From Streptomyces sp. NRRL F-525 (lineage in GTDB: Bacteria > Actinomycetota > Actinomycetes > Streptomycetales > Streptomycetaceae): a stretch of DNA of 64,000 bases. The DNA is taken from the NCBI RefSeq assembly GCF_000716605.1, contig NZ_JNXE01000015.1, positions 149,056 to 213,055 of the forward strand, in the 5' to 3' direction. This document shows positions 8,059 to 17,394 of this stretch, piece by piece. The position numbers were made by a program, and so were the translations under genes. Position 1 is the stretch's first letter, and the number at the start of each line of letters is the position of its first letter. The notes under the pieces were generated by a model. It did no database searches, had not been told where the DNA came from, and saw only the letters and a program-made list of their open reading frames with translations.

Positions 8059-8619
8059 ATGATCCGGTGGATGCGCTATACGACGTGGACTTCGGATCGG
8101 ATGTTCGTCGCCTACCGGCAGTACTACCTGCAGGGCGACGAATTTCTCAGTGTGTACGACGACGCCGACACGGTCAGGCGGATCCACGCGGGGAACAGCC
8201 TGGCGGCAGGGGGCCCGGAACACCTCACGGTGCGGGCAGGCACGCACACCGGTTATATACGCCTGACCACCCGGCAGTGCGCGGACGAACCCCCGCTGCC
8301 GGGTGAGGAGTGGGAGACCGTGGTCGACGTGAGCATCTGCAGCACGAGTGGCATGCTGCGGCTGTTCCAGTGGGGCGGTGAGGTCCAGTGGGACGCAGGG
8401 AACTTCGCGATGGCCGGGGAGGGTTGGTATCGCGTCCGCGTGCAGACACGCGGACGCGACGAAGGCGACGCGCACCAGGGCGACACCCCGGTGGAAGAGC
8501 ACTTCCTCAGCGTGTGGCCGGCGCCGCCCGCACCCGACACCGTGCACCGGGCGAACGACACCTTCGCCCGCACGCACTATGACCCAACCCAGCCTCCCGG
8601 CCAGCCTGTTCAGCCCTGA
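8059..8619 (+). CDS. Hypothetical protein (Streptomyces-type)
   Basis: A 186-residue soluble protein from ATG 8059, preceded by GTGGGGCAGG; MRYTTW at 8071 is an alternative start. It contains beta-rich segments (EWETVVDVSICSTSGMLRLFQWGG, GEGWYRVRVQTRGRD) and a conserved-looking EEHFLSVWPAPPAP tail. I recognise no catalytic motif. The composition and the central RVRVQTRGRD strand resemble small Streptomyces proteins of unknown function often found near polymorphic-toxin or signalling genes. It is divergent from the nucleotidyltransferase gene and shares a short promoter region with it. Confidence 0.6.
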   Translation: MIRWMRYTTWTSDRMFVAYRQYYLQGDEFLSVYDDADTVRRIHAGNSLAAGGPEHLTVRAGTHTGYIRLTTRQCADEPPLPGEEWETVVDVSICSTSGMLRLFQWGGEVQWDAGNFAMAGEGWYRVRVQTRGRDEGDAHQGDTPVEEHFLSVWPAPPAPDTVHRANDTFARTHYDPTQPPGQPVQP

Positions 8620-8691
8620 CCCGCTCCGGTTCGCTCCGGCTCGCTGCGGACACTCGTCCCGTGCCCTCCGCCGTACGACCGTGCCGCGGTA

Positions 8692-9879
8692 CTACGACCG
8701 GTAGCGGCCCAGCGTCCTCAAACCCGGCAACTCCCTGTCCTGGAAGTCGAACAGCGCCAGGTTCTCCCACGCGTTGCCGGACGTCGGGTCCGTCGGGTCC
8801 CAGCCGTCACCGGCCCGGTACGTCCAGACGCCTTCCCAATAGCAGTAACCCAGGCCCTTGTCGCCGGGAACGTTCGCCATCAGGTCGGCCACCGTACGGA
8901 GCCACGCCGCCTGGCCTGCCGGGGTCGCCGGGTAGCCCGCCGTCAGCTGCGAGGGGTCGTACATGATGTCGTTCGTCGCGTCCTCGCTCTCCAGCGTGAA
9001 CGGGTACGCCGTCTCCGCGATCAGCACCGGCTTGTCGTAACGGGCCGCCAGATCCGCCAAGTTGGCCGCCGCGGCCTCCGGGGCGCCGTGCCAGAACGGG
9101 TAGTACGACTGGGCGATGATGTCGAAGTCGACGCCGTCGGCGACCACGTTGTCGTACCACCAGCGTGACGTGCCGTTGTCGCCGCCCGAGGCGATGTGGA
9201 GCATCGTGCGGATACGCGGGGTCGTGTCACGCGCCGCGTTCAGGCCCGCCTTGAGGAACGTCGTCAGGTTGCCCCAACCCCCGGCGTCGTCACCCCAGTT
9301 CTTGCCGGTGGGCCAGAGCAGGCCGCCGTTGATCTCGTTGCCGATCTGGACCAGGTCCGCCGGGGTGCCCTGGCGGCGCAGGGCGCCCAGGACGTCGGCG
9401 GTGTGGTCGTAGACCGCGCGTGTCAGGCCCGCCACGTCCAGGTCCGCCCAGGCCGCCGGCTTGGTCTGGTGGGACGGGTCGGCCCACGTGTCGGAGTAGT
9501 GGAAGTCGACCCAGATGCCGATCCCCGCCCGGCGCAGGCGCTTCGCCAACGGCAGGATGTGCTTCTTGTTGTTGTAACCGTCGGCCGGGTTCACCCACAC
9601 CTTGAGGCGCGCGTGCGTCACGCCCGCGTCGGCCAGGATGCGGATCGGGTCGTCCCGGCGGCCGTCAGCCCGGCGGTAAACCGCCCCGTGCGCCTCGTCC
9701 TTGGGCAGCGACGAGATGTCCATCCCCCGGATCTCCAGCCGGCGCCGGTCCGACCCGCCTCCGGCCGAACCCCCGGTCGACGTACCGGTGCCGGTGCTCG
9801 CCACCGCCGGCGCCGCCGCCAACACCGGTACCGCGAGTGCCGCCGCCCCCGCCGCCGTAAGAACACTGCGTCTGCGCAT
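8692..9879 (-). CDS. Secreted GH53 arabinogalactan endo-beta-1,4-galactanase
   Basis: A 395-residue secreted enzyme. The N-terminus MRRRSVLTAAGAAALAVPVL followed by AAAPAVAST is a twin-arginine-like signal peptide with an Ala-x-Ala cleavage region. The GH53 barrel follows: GMDISSLPKDE, RLKVWVNP, IWVDFHYSDTWADPSHQTKP, the acid/base glutamate in QIGNEINGG and the nucleophile glutamate in VLIAETAYP. The enzyme cuts beta-1,4-galactan into galacto-oligosaccharides outside the cell. The start has AAGGGA upstream. It lies 65 bp downstream of the GH42 gene in the same direction, so both are probably on one transcript. Confidence 0.93.
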   Translation of the reverse strand: MRRRSVLTAAGAAALAVPVLAAAPAVASTGTGTSTGGSAGGGSDRRRLEIRGMDISSLPKDEAHGAVYRRADGRRDDPIRILADAGVTHARLKVWVNPADGYNNKKHILPLAKRLRRAGIGIWVDFHYSDTWADPSHQTKPAAWADLDVAGLTRAVYDHTADVLGALRRQGTPADLVQIGNEINGGLLWPTGKNWGDDAGGWGNLTTFLKAGLNAARDTTPRIRTMLHIASGGDNGTSRWWYDNVVADGVDFDIIAQSYYPFWHGAPEAAAANLADLAARYDKPVLIAETAYPFTLESEDATNDIMYDPSQLTAGYPATPAGQAAWLRTVADLMANVPGDKGLGYCYWEGVWTYRAGDGWDPTDPTSGNAWENLALFDFQDRELPGLRTLGRYRS

Positions 9880-9944
9880 CACGAAGTTTCCCTTCACTGA
9901 CAGAAAGAAGTAGGAGTAACTGGGCTCCACAACACGGGAGTTGA

Positions 9945-11951
9945 TCAGTGCGGGGTGTGGAAGACCTCCACCCCGCCCGCCGGCACCGCCGCCCGGCTCC
10001 CGTCCGGCAGCACCACCTTCACCTCGCCCCCGGTGTGGTTCACCGCGAAGCGGAACGTCCCCGACTCGCCCTCCCGTACGACGAGTTCGACATCGCGGGG
10101 CAGATCGACCGGCGTGATCCCCGCGTCCGCGAGGGCGAGGTCGACGACGCCGGCCAGATCGGCCCCCGTCAACCGCGTCGCCAGGTACCAGGAGGCCCCC
10201 GCCCCCAGCGCGTACCGGGTCAGCGCCGCCCCACCCGCCGTACGCCCATCGGCGAACACCGCGACCGTCTCGCACCCCTCACCCGGCACCACGACCTCGG
10301 ACCACAGATCCGCCTCGTACGACGCCCCGTCCGCCCCCCGGACCGACACCACCTCACCCGGCAGCAACGGGTCGAACTCCTCTACGGTCAGCCCGAGTAC
10401 GTCCCGCAACGCCCCCGGATACGCGCCCGGATGCAAGGTGTCGTTCTCGTCGACGATCCCGGAGAAGAAGGAGACCAGCAGGGTTCCGCCCCGCGAGACG
10501 TACCGCTCCAGGTCCGCCCCCACCCCGGCCGGCGCCGCGTACAACTGCGGTACCACCAGCAGCGGATACCGCTCCGGGTCCAGGTCGCCGAGCCCCGTCG
10601 GCGGCACGAAGTCCACCGTCAAGTGCCGGTCGTACAGGGCCTCGTAGAACGAGTCCAACCGTTCCCGCGCGTCCAGATCCTGGCTCGGCCGCCACTCCAG
10701 GCTCTGCGCCCACCAGGAGTCCCACGACCACACCATCGCCACGTCACCCCGGGTCCGTGTACCCCGCAGACCGGCCCGGCCCAAGTCCCCGACCCTGCGG
10801 CCGAGTTCGGTCACCTCACGCCAACCCCGGTTGTCCGTACCGGAGTTCGCCAGCATCGCCGTGTGGAACTTCTCCGCGCCCGACTGCGACTGCCGCCACT
10901 GGAAGAACATCGCGCCCTCGGAACCCCGGGCCACATGCCCGAGTGAGTTCCGGGCCATCTCACCGGGGCGCTTCGCGGGGTTGTACGGCTGCCAGTTGAC
11001 CCCGGACGTGGCGTGCTCCAGCAGCAGCCACGGACCCCCGCCCGCCACCGAACGCGTCAAGTCGGCGGCCAGCGCCAGGTTCACGTGCGTACGGCGGCCG
11101 TCCGTCATCAGGTAGTGGTCGTTGGTGACGAGGTCGACCTCCTTCGCCCAGGCCCAGTAGTCGACGCCCTGGCCCTGGCTCGGCGCGACCATGAAGTTGG
11201 TGGTGACCGGGACACCGGGGGAGAGGCGGTGCAGGATGTCCCGTTCGGCGGTGAAGTTGGCGCGGGCCTGGGCGTCGGCGAAGCGGCGGTAGTCGAGTTG
11301 CTGGGTGGGATTGCATACGGAGGGGGTGGCCCGGGGCGGAGTGATCTCCTCCCAGTCGCCGTACTGCTGGCCCCAAAACGCCGTCCCCCAGGCCTGGTTG
11401 AGGGCGCCGAGGGTGCCGTAGCGCATGCGCAGCCAGTCGCGGAAAGCCGCCGCGCAAACGTCGCAGTAGCAGGCGAGCACCGGGGCGCCGTACTCGTTGT
11501 GGACGTGCCACAGGACCACGGCCGGGTGGCTGCCGTAGCGCTCGGCCAGCGCCGTCGTGATCGTGGCCGCCGCCGCCCGGTACTCGGGGTTCGAGTGGCA
11601 GATCGCGCCCCGCGAGCCGAAGGCCAGGCGCACGCCCTCGCGCGTCACCGGCAGCGCGTCGGGGTGCGCGCGGTAGAACCACGCCGGCGGTACGACCGTC
11701 GGCGTGCCGAGGTTCACGGCGATGCCCGCCGTGTGCAGCAGGTCCATCACCGTGTCGAGCCACTCCCAGTCGTACTCACCGGGACGCGGCTCCAGCCGGG
11801 CCCAGGAGAAGACGCCGAGGGAGACCGTCGTGACCCCGGCCTCCCGCATCAGCCGTACGTCCTCCTCCCAGACCTCCTGCGGCCACTGCTCGGGGTTGTA
11901 GTCACCTCCGAAGGCGAGCGGCAGACGGGCGTGCGGGGCGGGGGACGGCAT
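9945..11951 (-). CDS. GH42 beta-galactosidase
   Basis: A 668-residue intracellular beta-galactosidase of family GH42. N-terminal FGGDYNPEQWP and GVFSWARLEPRPGEYDWEWLD are classic GH42 signatures. The acid/base glutamate is in WHVHNEYGAP, the zinc cluster in CYCDVC, and the nucleophile glutamate is in the LLLEHATSGVNWQPYNPAKRPGEM region. It has no signal peptide. The start MPSPAPHAR has GGGAG upstream; a longer frame to 12026 exists but would begin inside the promoter region. It would hydrolyse galacto-oligosaccharides released by the GH53 enzyme and imported by the divergent ABC system. It is the first gene of the leftward operon. Confidence 0.95.
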   Translation of the reverse strand: MPSPAPHARLPLAFGGDYNPEQWPQEVWEEDVRLMREAGVTTVSLGVFSWARLEPRPGEYDWEWLDTVMDLLHTAGIAVNLGTPTVVPPAWFYRAHPDALPVTREGVRLAFGSRGAICHSNPEYRAAAATITTALAERYGSHPAVVLWHVHNEYGAPVLACYCDVCAAAFRDWLRMRYGTLGALNQAWGTAFWGQQYGDWEEITPPRATPSVCNPTQQLDYRRFADAQARANFTAERDILHRLSPGVPVTTNFMVAPSQGQGVDYWAWAKEVDLVTNDHYLMTDGRRTHVNLALAADLTRSVAGGGPWLLLEHATSGVNWQPYNPAKRPGEMARNSLGHVARGSEGAMFFQWRQSQSGAEKFHTAMLANSGTDNRGWREVTELGRRVGDLGRAGLRGTRTRGDVAMVWSWDSWWAQSLEWRPSQDLDARERLDSFYEALYDRHLTVDFVPPTGLGDLDPERYPLLVVPQLYAAPAGVGADLERYVSRGGTLLVSFFSGIVDENDTLHPGAYPGALRDVLGLTVEEFDPLLPGEVVSVRGADGASYEADLWSEVVVPGEGCETVAVFADGRTAGGAALTRYALGAGASWYLATRLTGADLAGVVDLALADAGITPVDLPRDVELVVREGESGTFRFAVNHTGGEVKVVLPDGSRAAVPAGGVEVFHTPH

Positions 11952-11976
11952 GGGTTCACTCCCGGGGATCGGAGGG

Positions 11977-11992
11977 GAAACTCGGCTGTTTC
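11977..11992. promoter_or_regulatory. Candidate LacI-family operator in front of the GH42 gene
   Basis: Inverted repeat GAAAC-N6-GTTTC (GAAACTCGGCTGTTTC), 26 bp upstream of the GH42 start codon. Its size and symmetry suit a LacI-family dimer, and a LacI gene ends the divergent operon. The match to any known operator was not checked. Confidence 0.45.
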
Positions 11993-12063
11993 TGTGATCG
12001 TGCACATGGATGGTTGCGGCGTCCATCCGTCAGCAACAAGTAGGTAACCCCACGGTTCATCCA

Positions 12064-12092
12064 TTGACAAGGGTCCGAAACAATTCTCTACT
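12064..12092 (+). promoter_or_regulatory. Sigma70-like promoter of the galactan ABC operon
   Basis: A perfect -35 hexamer TTGACA (12064-12069) is separated by 17 bp from TCTACT (12087-12092), a 4/6 -10 match. It lies about 90 bp upstream of the binding-protein start. The inverted repeat at 12094-12115 sits at the expected transcription start, an ideal place for repression. Confidence 0.65.
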
Positions 12093-12093
12093 G

Positions 12094-12115
12094 TGCACGG
12101 TCACAGAGCCGTGCA
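12094..12115. promoter_or_regulatory. Candidate operator overlapping the ABC-operon transcription start
   Basis: Perfect 7-bp inverted repeat TGCACGG-N8-CCGTGCA immediately downstream of the -10 hexamer. The position suggests a repressor site that blocks initiation. It differs from the GAAAC/GTTTC repeat, so either the LacI protein is flexible or two regulators act here. Confidence 0.4.
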
Positions 12116-12178
12116 GAGCATGCGGGACCTCCGATGGGACATCGGGGACCGGCTCGCACTCAGTCAGGGGAGATGAAG

Positions 12179-13507
12179 ATGTCGATCCACCGCCACCAGT
12201 TCAGCAGGCGCAGCATCCTTGCCGGGGCAGCAGCTGTCGGCCTCACGGGCACCCTCGCCGCCTGCGGCGGTTCCGACGACGACTCCGGCAAGAGCAGCGG
12301 GCCCGTCAAGCTGACCTACTGGGCCTGGGCGCCGAACATGGACAAGGTCGCCGCGATCTGGAACAAGAAGAACCCGGACATCACGGTCACCGTGTCCAAG
12401 CAGGCGGCCGGCAAGGACATCATCTCCAAGCTGATCACCGCGAAGAAGGCGGGCAACGCCCCCGACCTGATCCAGGTCGAGTACCAGGCGCTGCCGACGC
12501 TGGTCTCGAACGACGTGCTCGCCGACATCTCGAAGTACGCGAAGTCCGCCAAGTCCGAGTTCGCCGAGGGCCTTTGGGGCATGGTCACGCTCGGCACCGA
12601 CGCCGTGTACGCGATACCGCAGGACTCCGGGCCGCTGATGTTCTTCTACCGCGAGGACCTGTTCAAGCAGCACAACCTGACGGTCCCGGCGACGTGGGAC
12701 GACTTCGCCAAGACCGCCCGCGCCGCCAAGAAGGCGCTCCCGGACGCCTACTTGACGACGTTCTCCTCCAACGACCCCGGTTTGTTCGCGGGGTTGTCGC
12801 AGCAGGCCGGTGCGAAGTGGTGGACCGTGGAGAGCGGCGGCAAGTGGACCGTCGGCATCGACGACGCGGCGACCAAGAAGGTCACCGACTTCTGGGGCGG
12901 GCTCGTCCAGGAGGGCGTGATCGACAACCAGCCGATGTACACGCCGGCTTGGAACAACGCGCTGAACAAGGGCACCAACATCGCCTGGGTCTCCGCCGTG
13001 TGGGCGCCCGGTGTACTCGTCAGCTCGGCCCCCGACACCAAGGGCAAGTGGCGCATGGCGCCGCTGCCGCAGTGGAGCGCGGGCGAGGACGTCACCGGCA
13101 GCTGGGGCGGCTCCTCCACCGGCGTCTCCACCGACTCCAAGCACGCCGAGGCCGCCGCCAAGTTCGCCACCTGGCTGAACACCGACCCGGAGGCGCTCGC
13201 CGCCCTGGTCAAGGACGTCTCCATCTACCCGGCGGCCACCAAGGGCCAGTCCGGCTCGGTGCTCACCACCCCCGAGTTCTTCCCGAACCAGACCGACTTC
13301 TACGACACGGCCGCGAAGATCGCCGCCACCACGGCCGCGTCCGCCTGGGGCCCGAACGTCCAGGTCGCCTACGACTCCTTCAGCGACGCGTTCGGCAAGG
13401 CCACCAAGGCGAAGAAGGCGGCGCAGTTCGACACCGCGCTCGCGACCATGCAGTCGTCGACCTTCACCGACATGAAGAAGCAGGGCTTCAAGGTGACCGA
13501 GGCATGA
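12179..13507 (+). CDS. ABC sugar-binding lipoprotein (galacto-oligosaccharide uptake)
   Basis: A 442-residue extracellular solute-binding protein of family 1. The N-terminus carries a twin-arginine motif (SRRSIL) and lipobox LAAC with Cys29, so it is a Tat-exported lipoprotein. The mature protein starts with a Gly/Ser/Asp linker and KLTYWAWAPNMDKVAAIWNKKNPDI. The start at 12179 is 7 bp after AGGGGAG; the ATG at 12173 is too close to that site. It probably captures galacto-oligosaccharides, judged from the adjacent GH53 and GH42 genes. Downstream permease genes overlap by 4 bp. No ATPase gene is in the operon; such importers often share an MsiK-like ATPase encoded elsewhere. Confidence 0.92.
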   Translation: MSIHRHQFSRRSILAGAAAVGLTGTLAACGGSDDDSGKSSGPVKLTYWAWAPNMDKVAAIWNKKNPDITVTVSKQAAGKDIISKLITAKKAGNAPDLIQVEYQALPTLVSNDVLADISKYAKSAKSEFAEGLWGMVTLGTDAVYAIPQDSGPLMFFYREDLFKQHNLTVPATWDDFAKTARAAKKALPDAYLTTFSSNDPGLFAGLSQQAGAKWWTVESGGKWTVGIDDAATKKVTDFWGGLVQEGVIDNQPMYTPAWNNALNKGTNIAWVSAVWAPGVLVSSAPDTKGKWRMAPLPQWSAGEDVTGSWGGSSTGVSTDSKHAEAAAKFATWLNTDPEALAALVKDVSIYPAATKGQSGSVLTTPEFFPNQTDFYDTAAKIAATTAASAWGPNVQVAYDSFSDAFGKATKAKKAAQFDTALATMQSSTFTDMKKQGFKVTEA

Positions 13508-14493
13508 CCGCCACTCCGCTCAAGGGCTCCGACCGCGCGCCGGCCGGGCCCTTGGCGGACGGCACCGCCACCACCGTCCGCCCCCGCAGCCCCCGCCGCC
13601 GTGGCCGCAGCGCGCCGTACTGGTTCCTGGTACCGGCCCTGTTCCTGTTCGCCGCCTTCACCGTCGTACCGATCGGGTACGCGGTGTGGCTCAGTCTCCA
13701 CAAGGTCCAGGTCAAGGGCATCGGCCTCGGCAAGGGCGCCCGCCAGCAGGTGTGGAACGGCATCGGCAACTACACCGATGTCCTGCACGACTCCGAGTTC
13801 GGGCACAGCGTCCTGCGCGCGTTCGGCTACGGCCTGATCGTCATCCCCACGATGCTCGGTCTGGCGCTGGTCTTCGCGCTGATGCTGGACACCCCGCAGG
13901 CCCGCAGCGCCAAGTTCGCGCGCCTCGCGATCTTCCTGCCGTACGCAGTCCCCGGCATCATCGCCGCCCTGATGTGGGGCTTCCTGTACCTCCCGACGGT
14001 CAGCCCCTTCTACTACCTGCTCCGCGAGTTCAACCTCCCGCAGCCGGACCTGTTCGACGGCGGCAACCTGTACCTCTCCTTCGCGAACATCGCGGTGTGG
14101 GGCGGCACGGGCTTCAACATGATCGTCATCTACACCGCCCTGCGCTCGATCCCGCAGGAGATCTACGAGGCCGCCCGCATCGACGGCGCGTCCGACCTGA
14201 AGATCGCGCTGCGGATCAAGATCCCGATCGTGATGCCGTCCCTCGTGCTCACGTTCTTCTTCTCGGTCATCGCCACGCTCCAGGTCTTCACCGAGCCCAT
14301 GGCCCTCAAGCCGCTGACCAACGGTCTCACCAGTTCCTGGAGTCCGCTGATGGCCATCTACGACGCCGCCTTCCTCAGGTCGGACATCTACGGCGCCTCC
14401 GCCACCGCCGTGGTGCTGGCCCTGGCGACCTTCGCGCTCTCCTTCACGCTGCTGCGCGTCTCCGACCGCTACACCCGGGAGGACCGGGCATGA
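13504..14493 (+). CDS. Sugar ABC transporter permease 1 (MalF-like)
   Basis: A 329-residue inner-membrane permease with about six transmembrane segments. After a basic N-terminus, the first is YWFLVPALFLFAAFTVVPIG. The cytoplasmic coupling loop EIYEAARIDGASDLKIALRI is the EAA motif that contacts the ATPase. It starts in the ATGA overlap with the binding-protein stop, so translation is coupled. Together with the next gene it forms the heterodimeric channel of a CUT1-type oligosaccharide importer. Confidence 0.92.
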   Translation: MTATPLKGSDRAPAGPLADGTATTVRPRSPRRRGRSAPYWFLVPALFLFAAFTVVPIGYAVWLSLHKVQVKGIGLGKGARQQVWNGIGNYTDVLHDSEFGHSVLRAFGYGLIVIPTMLGLALVFALMLDTPQARSAKFARLAIFLPYAVPGIIAALMWGFLYLPTVSPFYYLLREFNLPQPDLFDGGNLYLSFANIAVWGGTGFNMIVIYTALRSIPQEIYEAARIDGASDLKIALRIKIPIVMPSLVLTFFFSVIATLQVFTEPMALKPLTNGLTSSWSPLMAIYDAAFLRSDIYGASATAVVLALATFALSFTLLRVSDRYTREDRA

Positions 14494-15371
14494 CCCCCCT
14501 CACCCTCACCGCCACCGACGCCCGCCCGGGCCCCGCGAAGCCGAAGCGCACCGCGTGGGTACCCACCCTGGTGCTGGTCATCGGCTCCCTGTACTGCCTG
14601 ATCCCCGTGGTCTGGGTGGTCATCGCGGCCAGCAAGGGCCGCGGCGAACTCTTCTCCACGTTCACCTTCGCCCCCGGCTTCGGCTTCCTCGACAACATCA
14701 AGGACCTCAGCGCCTACCGCGACGGCATCTACTGGCAGTGGATGGTCAACTCCCTCTTCTACGCGGGCGGCGGCGCCCTGCTCTCCGCCGCGGTCTCGGC
14801 CGCGGGCGGCTACGCGCTGGGCCGATTCGCCTTCAGGGGACGGGAGTTCATCTTCAAGCTGATGCTGGCCGGCGTCCTCGTCCCGAGCATCGTCCTGACC
14901 GTCCCCCAGTACTTCCTCCTCTCCAAGCTGGGCCTGGCCGACTCGTACTGGTCGATGCTCCTCCCGTCGATCCTCTCCCCCTACGGCGTCTACCTCGTCC
15001 GCATCTACGCGGCGGCCTCCGTGCCCGCCGAACTCCTCGAAGCGGCCCGCATGGACGGCGCGAGCGAGTGGCGGATCTTCTCGCGGATCGCGGTGCCGAT
15101 GATGATGCCGGGGCTCATTACGGTGTTCCTGTTCCAGTTCGTCGGCATCTGGAACAACTTCCTCCTGCCGTACGTGATGCTCGCGGACGACACCAAGTTC
15201 CCGCTCACGCTGGGCCTTTACACCCTGCTCAACCAGGGCGCCTCCCAACCCGCCCTCTACACCCTGGTCATCATGGGCTGCTTCCTCGCGATCCTCCCCC
15301 TGATCGCGCTGTTCTTGGTGATCCAGCGGTTCTGGTCATTGGACCTCCTCAGCGGATCGGTCAAGGCCTGA
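14490..15371 (+). CDS. Sugar ABC transporter permease 2 (MalG-like)
   Basis: A 293-residue permease with six predicted transmembrane segments and the EAA loop ELLEAARMDGASEWRIFSRI. It begins in an ATGA overlap with permease 1. The C-terminus (LFLVIQRFWSLDLLSGSVKA) is typical of MalG-like partners of CUT1 importers. The missing ATPase is expected in trans. Confidence 0.92.
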   Translation: MTPLTLTATDARPGPAKPKRTAWVPTLVLVIGSLYCLIPVVWVVIAASKGRGELFSTFTFAPGFGFLDNIKDLSAYRDGIYWQWMVNSLFYAGGGALLSAAVSAAGGYALGRFAFRGREFIFKLMLAGVLVPSIVLTVPQYFLLSKLGLADSYWSMLLPSILSPYGVYLVRIYAAASVPAELLEAARMDGASEWRIFSRIAVPMMMPGLITVFLFQFVGIWNNFLLPYVMLADDTKFPLTLGLYTLLNQGASQPALYTLVIMGCFLAILPLIALFLVIQRFWSLDLLSGSVKA

Positions 15372-15443
15372 GGTGTGAGTCCCGAGGTGTAAGCACTGAG
15401 CCGTATCTCCCCCCACCGCACCCGAACGGGCAGAACGAGGAAC

Positions 15444-16472
15444 ATGACCACCAGTCCGAACGGACGCCGCAAACCGCCCACCATCCACGACGTGGCCCGG
15501 GAGGCAGGGGTCTCCCGGGGCACGGTCTCCCGGTTCCTGAACGGCGGCCACTACGTCTCACCGGCCGCCCGCACCGCCGTGGAGACGGCGATCAGGAAGA
15601 CGGGCTACGTTGTCAACCGGCACGCCCGTTCCCTGAGCACCGGACGCTCGGACTCGGTGGCGTTCCTCCTCACCGAGCCGCAGGAGAAGTTCTTCGAGGA
15701 CCCCAACTTCAATGTCCTGCTGCGGGGTTGCACCGAACACCTGGCCCGCCACGACATCCCGCTCCTGCTGATGCTGGCCTCCTCCAAGGACGAACGCCGC
15801 CGCCTGACCCGGTACATCACCTCGGGCCATGTGGACGGCGTCCTCCTCGTCTCCAACCACAGCGGCGACCCGGTGGCGGCCGAACTCCGGGACGCGGGAA
15901 TCCCGTTGGTGGCCTGCGGCAAACCGCTCGGCACCGCCTCCAAGTACAGCTACGTGGCCGCGGCCGACCGCGACGGCGCCCAGGAGATGGTCCGCCACCT
16001 CATCGCGCGAGGCCGCCGCCGCATCGGCATGGTCACCGGCCCCCTCGACGCACCGGGCGGCCCCGACCGCCTGGCGGGTTACAGGGACGTACTGACGGAG
16101 GCGGGCCTGCCCCACGACCCGACCCTCGTGGTCGAGGGCGACTACCGCCGCACGGGCGGCGAGGAAGCGGCCCGACGCCTCCTGGCCCAGGCCCCGGACA
16201 TAGACGCGGTGTTCGTGGCTTCGGACTTGATGGCGTTGGGAGTCGTCAACACCCTTCAACAGTCCGGCCGTTCGGTCCCGGATGACATCGCTGTCGGAGG
16301 CTTCGACGACTCGGCGGCGGCCACGTCCATCACCCCGGCCCTGACGACCATGCGCCAGCCCTACGACCGCATCAGCGCCGAGATGGTGAGGATGCTCCTC
16401 GCCCAGATCGCCGGTGAGGACACGGCGGGCGTGATTCTGCCTACGGAACTGGTGGTACGGGAGTCGGCATAA
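15444..16472 (+). CDS. LacI-family transcriptional regulator
   Basis: A 342-residue repressor. The N-terminal helix-turn-helix is at about residues 12-35 (TIHDVAREAGVSRGTVSRFL), followed by the hinge helix region and a periplasmic-binding-protein-like sensor domain (GVLLVSNHSG, RIGMVTGP, VFVASDLMALG, VGGFDD). It is 72 bp downstream of permease 2 in the same direction, so it is likely the last gene of the galactan operon and represses both divergent units. The inducer would be galactose or a galacto-oligosaccharide. The two inverted repeats in the shared upstream region are its candidate sites. Confidence 0.92.
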   Translation: MTTSPNGRRKPPTIHDVAREAGVSRGTVSRFLNGGHYVSPAARTAVETAIRKTGYVVNRHARSLSTGRSDSVAFLLTEPQEKFFEDPNFNVLLRGCTEHLARHDIPLLLMLASSKDERRRLTRYITSGHVDGVLLVSNHSGDPVAAELRDAGIPLVACGKPLGTASKYSYVAAADRDGAQEMVRHLIARGRRRIGMVTGPLDAPGGPDRLAGYRDVLTEAGLPHDPTLVVEGDYRRTGGEEAARRLLAQAPDIDAVFVASDLMALGVVNTLQQSGRSVPDDIAVGGFDDSAAATSITPALTTMRQPYDRISAEMVRMLLAQIAGEDTAGVILPTELVVRESA

Positions 16473-16578
16473 CGGTCGTAATTGTCAAACCAACCGGAAC
16501 ACGGGTACACGCATGTGAAGGCAGCAGCCGTCCGGTTCGTGTCGAGTCGGTGGGGCTTTCCATCCGTATTCTCTGATC

Positions 16579-17385
16579 ATGGCCGCACCCCTCGCATATG
16601 CACTGATCGCCACCGACCTGGACGGAACGCTGCTGCGCGGCGACGACACGCTCTCCGACCGGTCCCGCGCCGTACTGCGGCGGGTGGCGGAGGCCGGCGC
16701 CCGGCACCTCGTCGTCACCGGCAGGCCGGCCCCGAGGGTGCGCCCGTTGCTCGAAGACCTCGGCTCCAGAGGGCTCGCGGTGTGCGGACAGGGCGCGCAG
16801 TTGTACGACGCCGGCGCGGACCGTCTGCTCTGGTCGGTCACCCTGGACCGGGAGTTGGCGGAGACCGCGCTCGGCAAGATCGAGGCGGAAGTGGGCCAGG
16901 TGTACGCGGCGGTGGACCAGGACGGCGTGGACGGCCTGACCCTCATCGAGCCCGGCTACTTGATGCCGCACCCCACGCTCCCGGCGGTACGGGTGGGCCG
17001 ACGTGACGACCTCTGGTGCGAACCCATCAGCAAGGTGTTGCTCCGTCACCCCGCCCTGGAGGACGACGAGTTGGCCTCCACGGCCCGCTCGGTGGTCGGT
17101 TCCCTGGCCTCGGTCACCATGTCGGGCCCCGGCACCGTCGAACTCCAGCCACTCGGCATCACCAAGGCGACGGGACTGGCCCTGGCCGCCCAACACCTGG
17201 GCCTGCACCCCTCGGACACCATCGCCTTCGGCGACATGCCGAACGACATCCCGATGTTCGACTGGGCGGCGCATGGAGTGGCAATGGCCAACGCCCACCC
17301 CGAACTCAAGGCAGTCGCGGACGAGGTGACGTCGTCGAACGAGGACGACGGAATCGCCCTGGTACTTGAGAGATTGTTCAGCTGA
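16579..17385 (+). CDS. HAD-superfamily Cof-type phosphatase (HAD-IIB)
   Basis: A 268-residue phosphatase. Motif I is ATDLDGTLL with the nucleophile Asp13 and acid/base Asp15. VVTGRP carries motif II, the lysine of motif III lies in ISKVLL/GITKATGL, and FGDMPNDIPMF is motif IV with the metal-binding aspartates. Cof-type HADs dephosphorylate sugar phosphates and cofactors such as FMN or PLP. There is no ribosome binding site before ATG 16579, and a TATTCT hexamer ends only 6 bp upstream, so the mRNA may be leaderless. It may serve sugar metabolism beside the galactan locus. Confidence 0.9.
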   Translation: MAAPLAYALIATDLDGTLLRGDDTLSDRSRAVLRRVAEAGARHLVVTGRPAPRVRPLLEDLGSRGLAVCGQGAQLYDAGADRLLWSVTLDRELAETALGKIEAEVGQVYAAVDQDGVDGLTLIEPGYLMPHPTLPAVRVGRRDDLWCEPISKVLLRHPALEDDELASTARSVVGSLASVTMSGPGTVELQPLGITKATGLALAAQHLGLHPSDTIAFGDMPNDIPMFDWAAHGVAMANAHPELKAVADEVTSSNEDDGIALVLERLFS

Positions 17386-17394
17386 AACGCCCTG

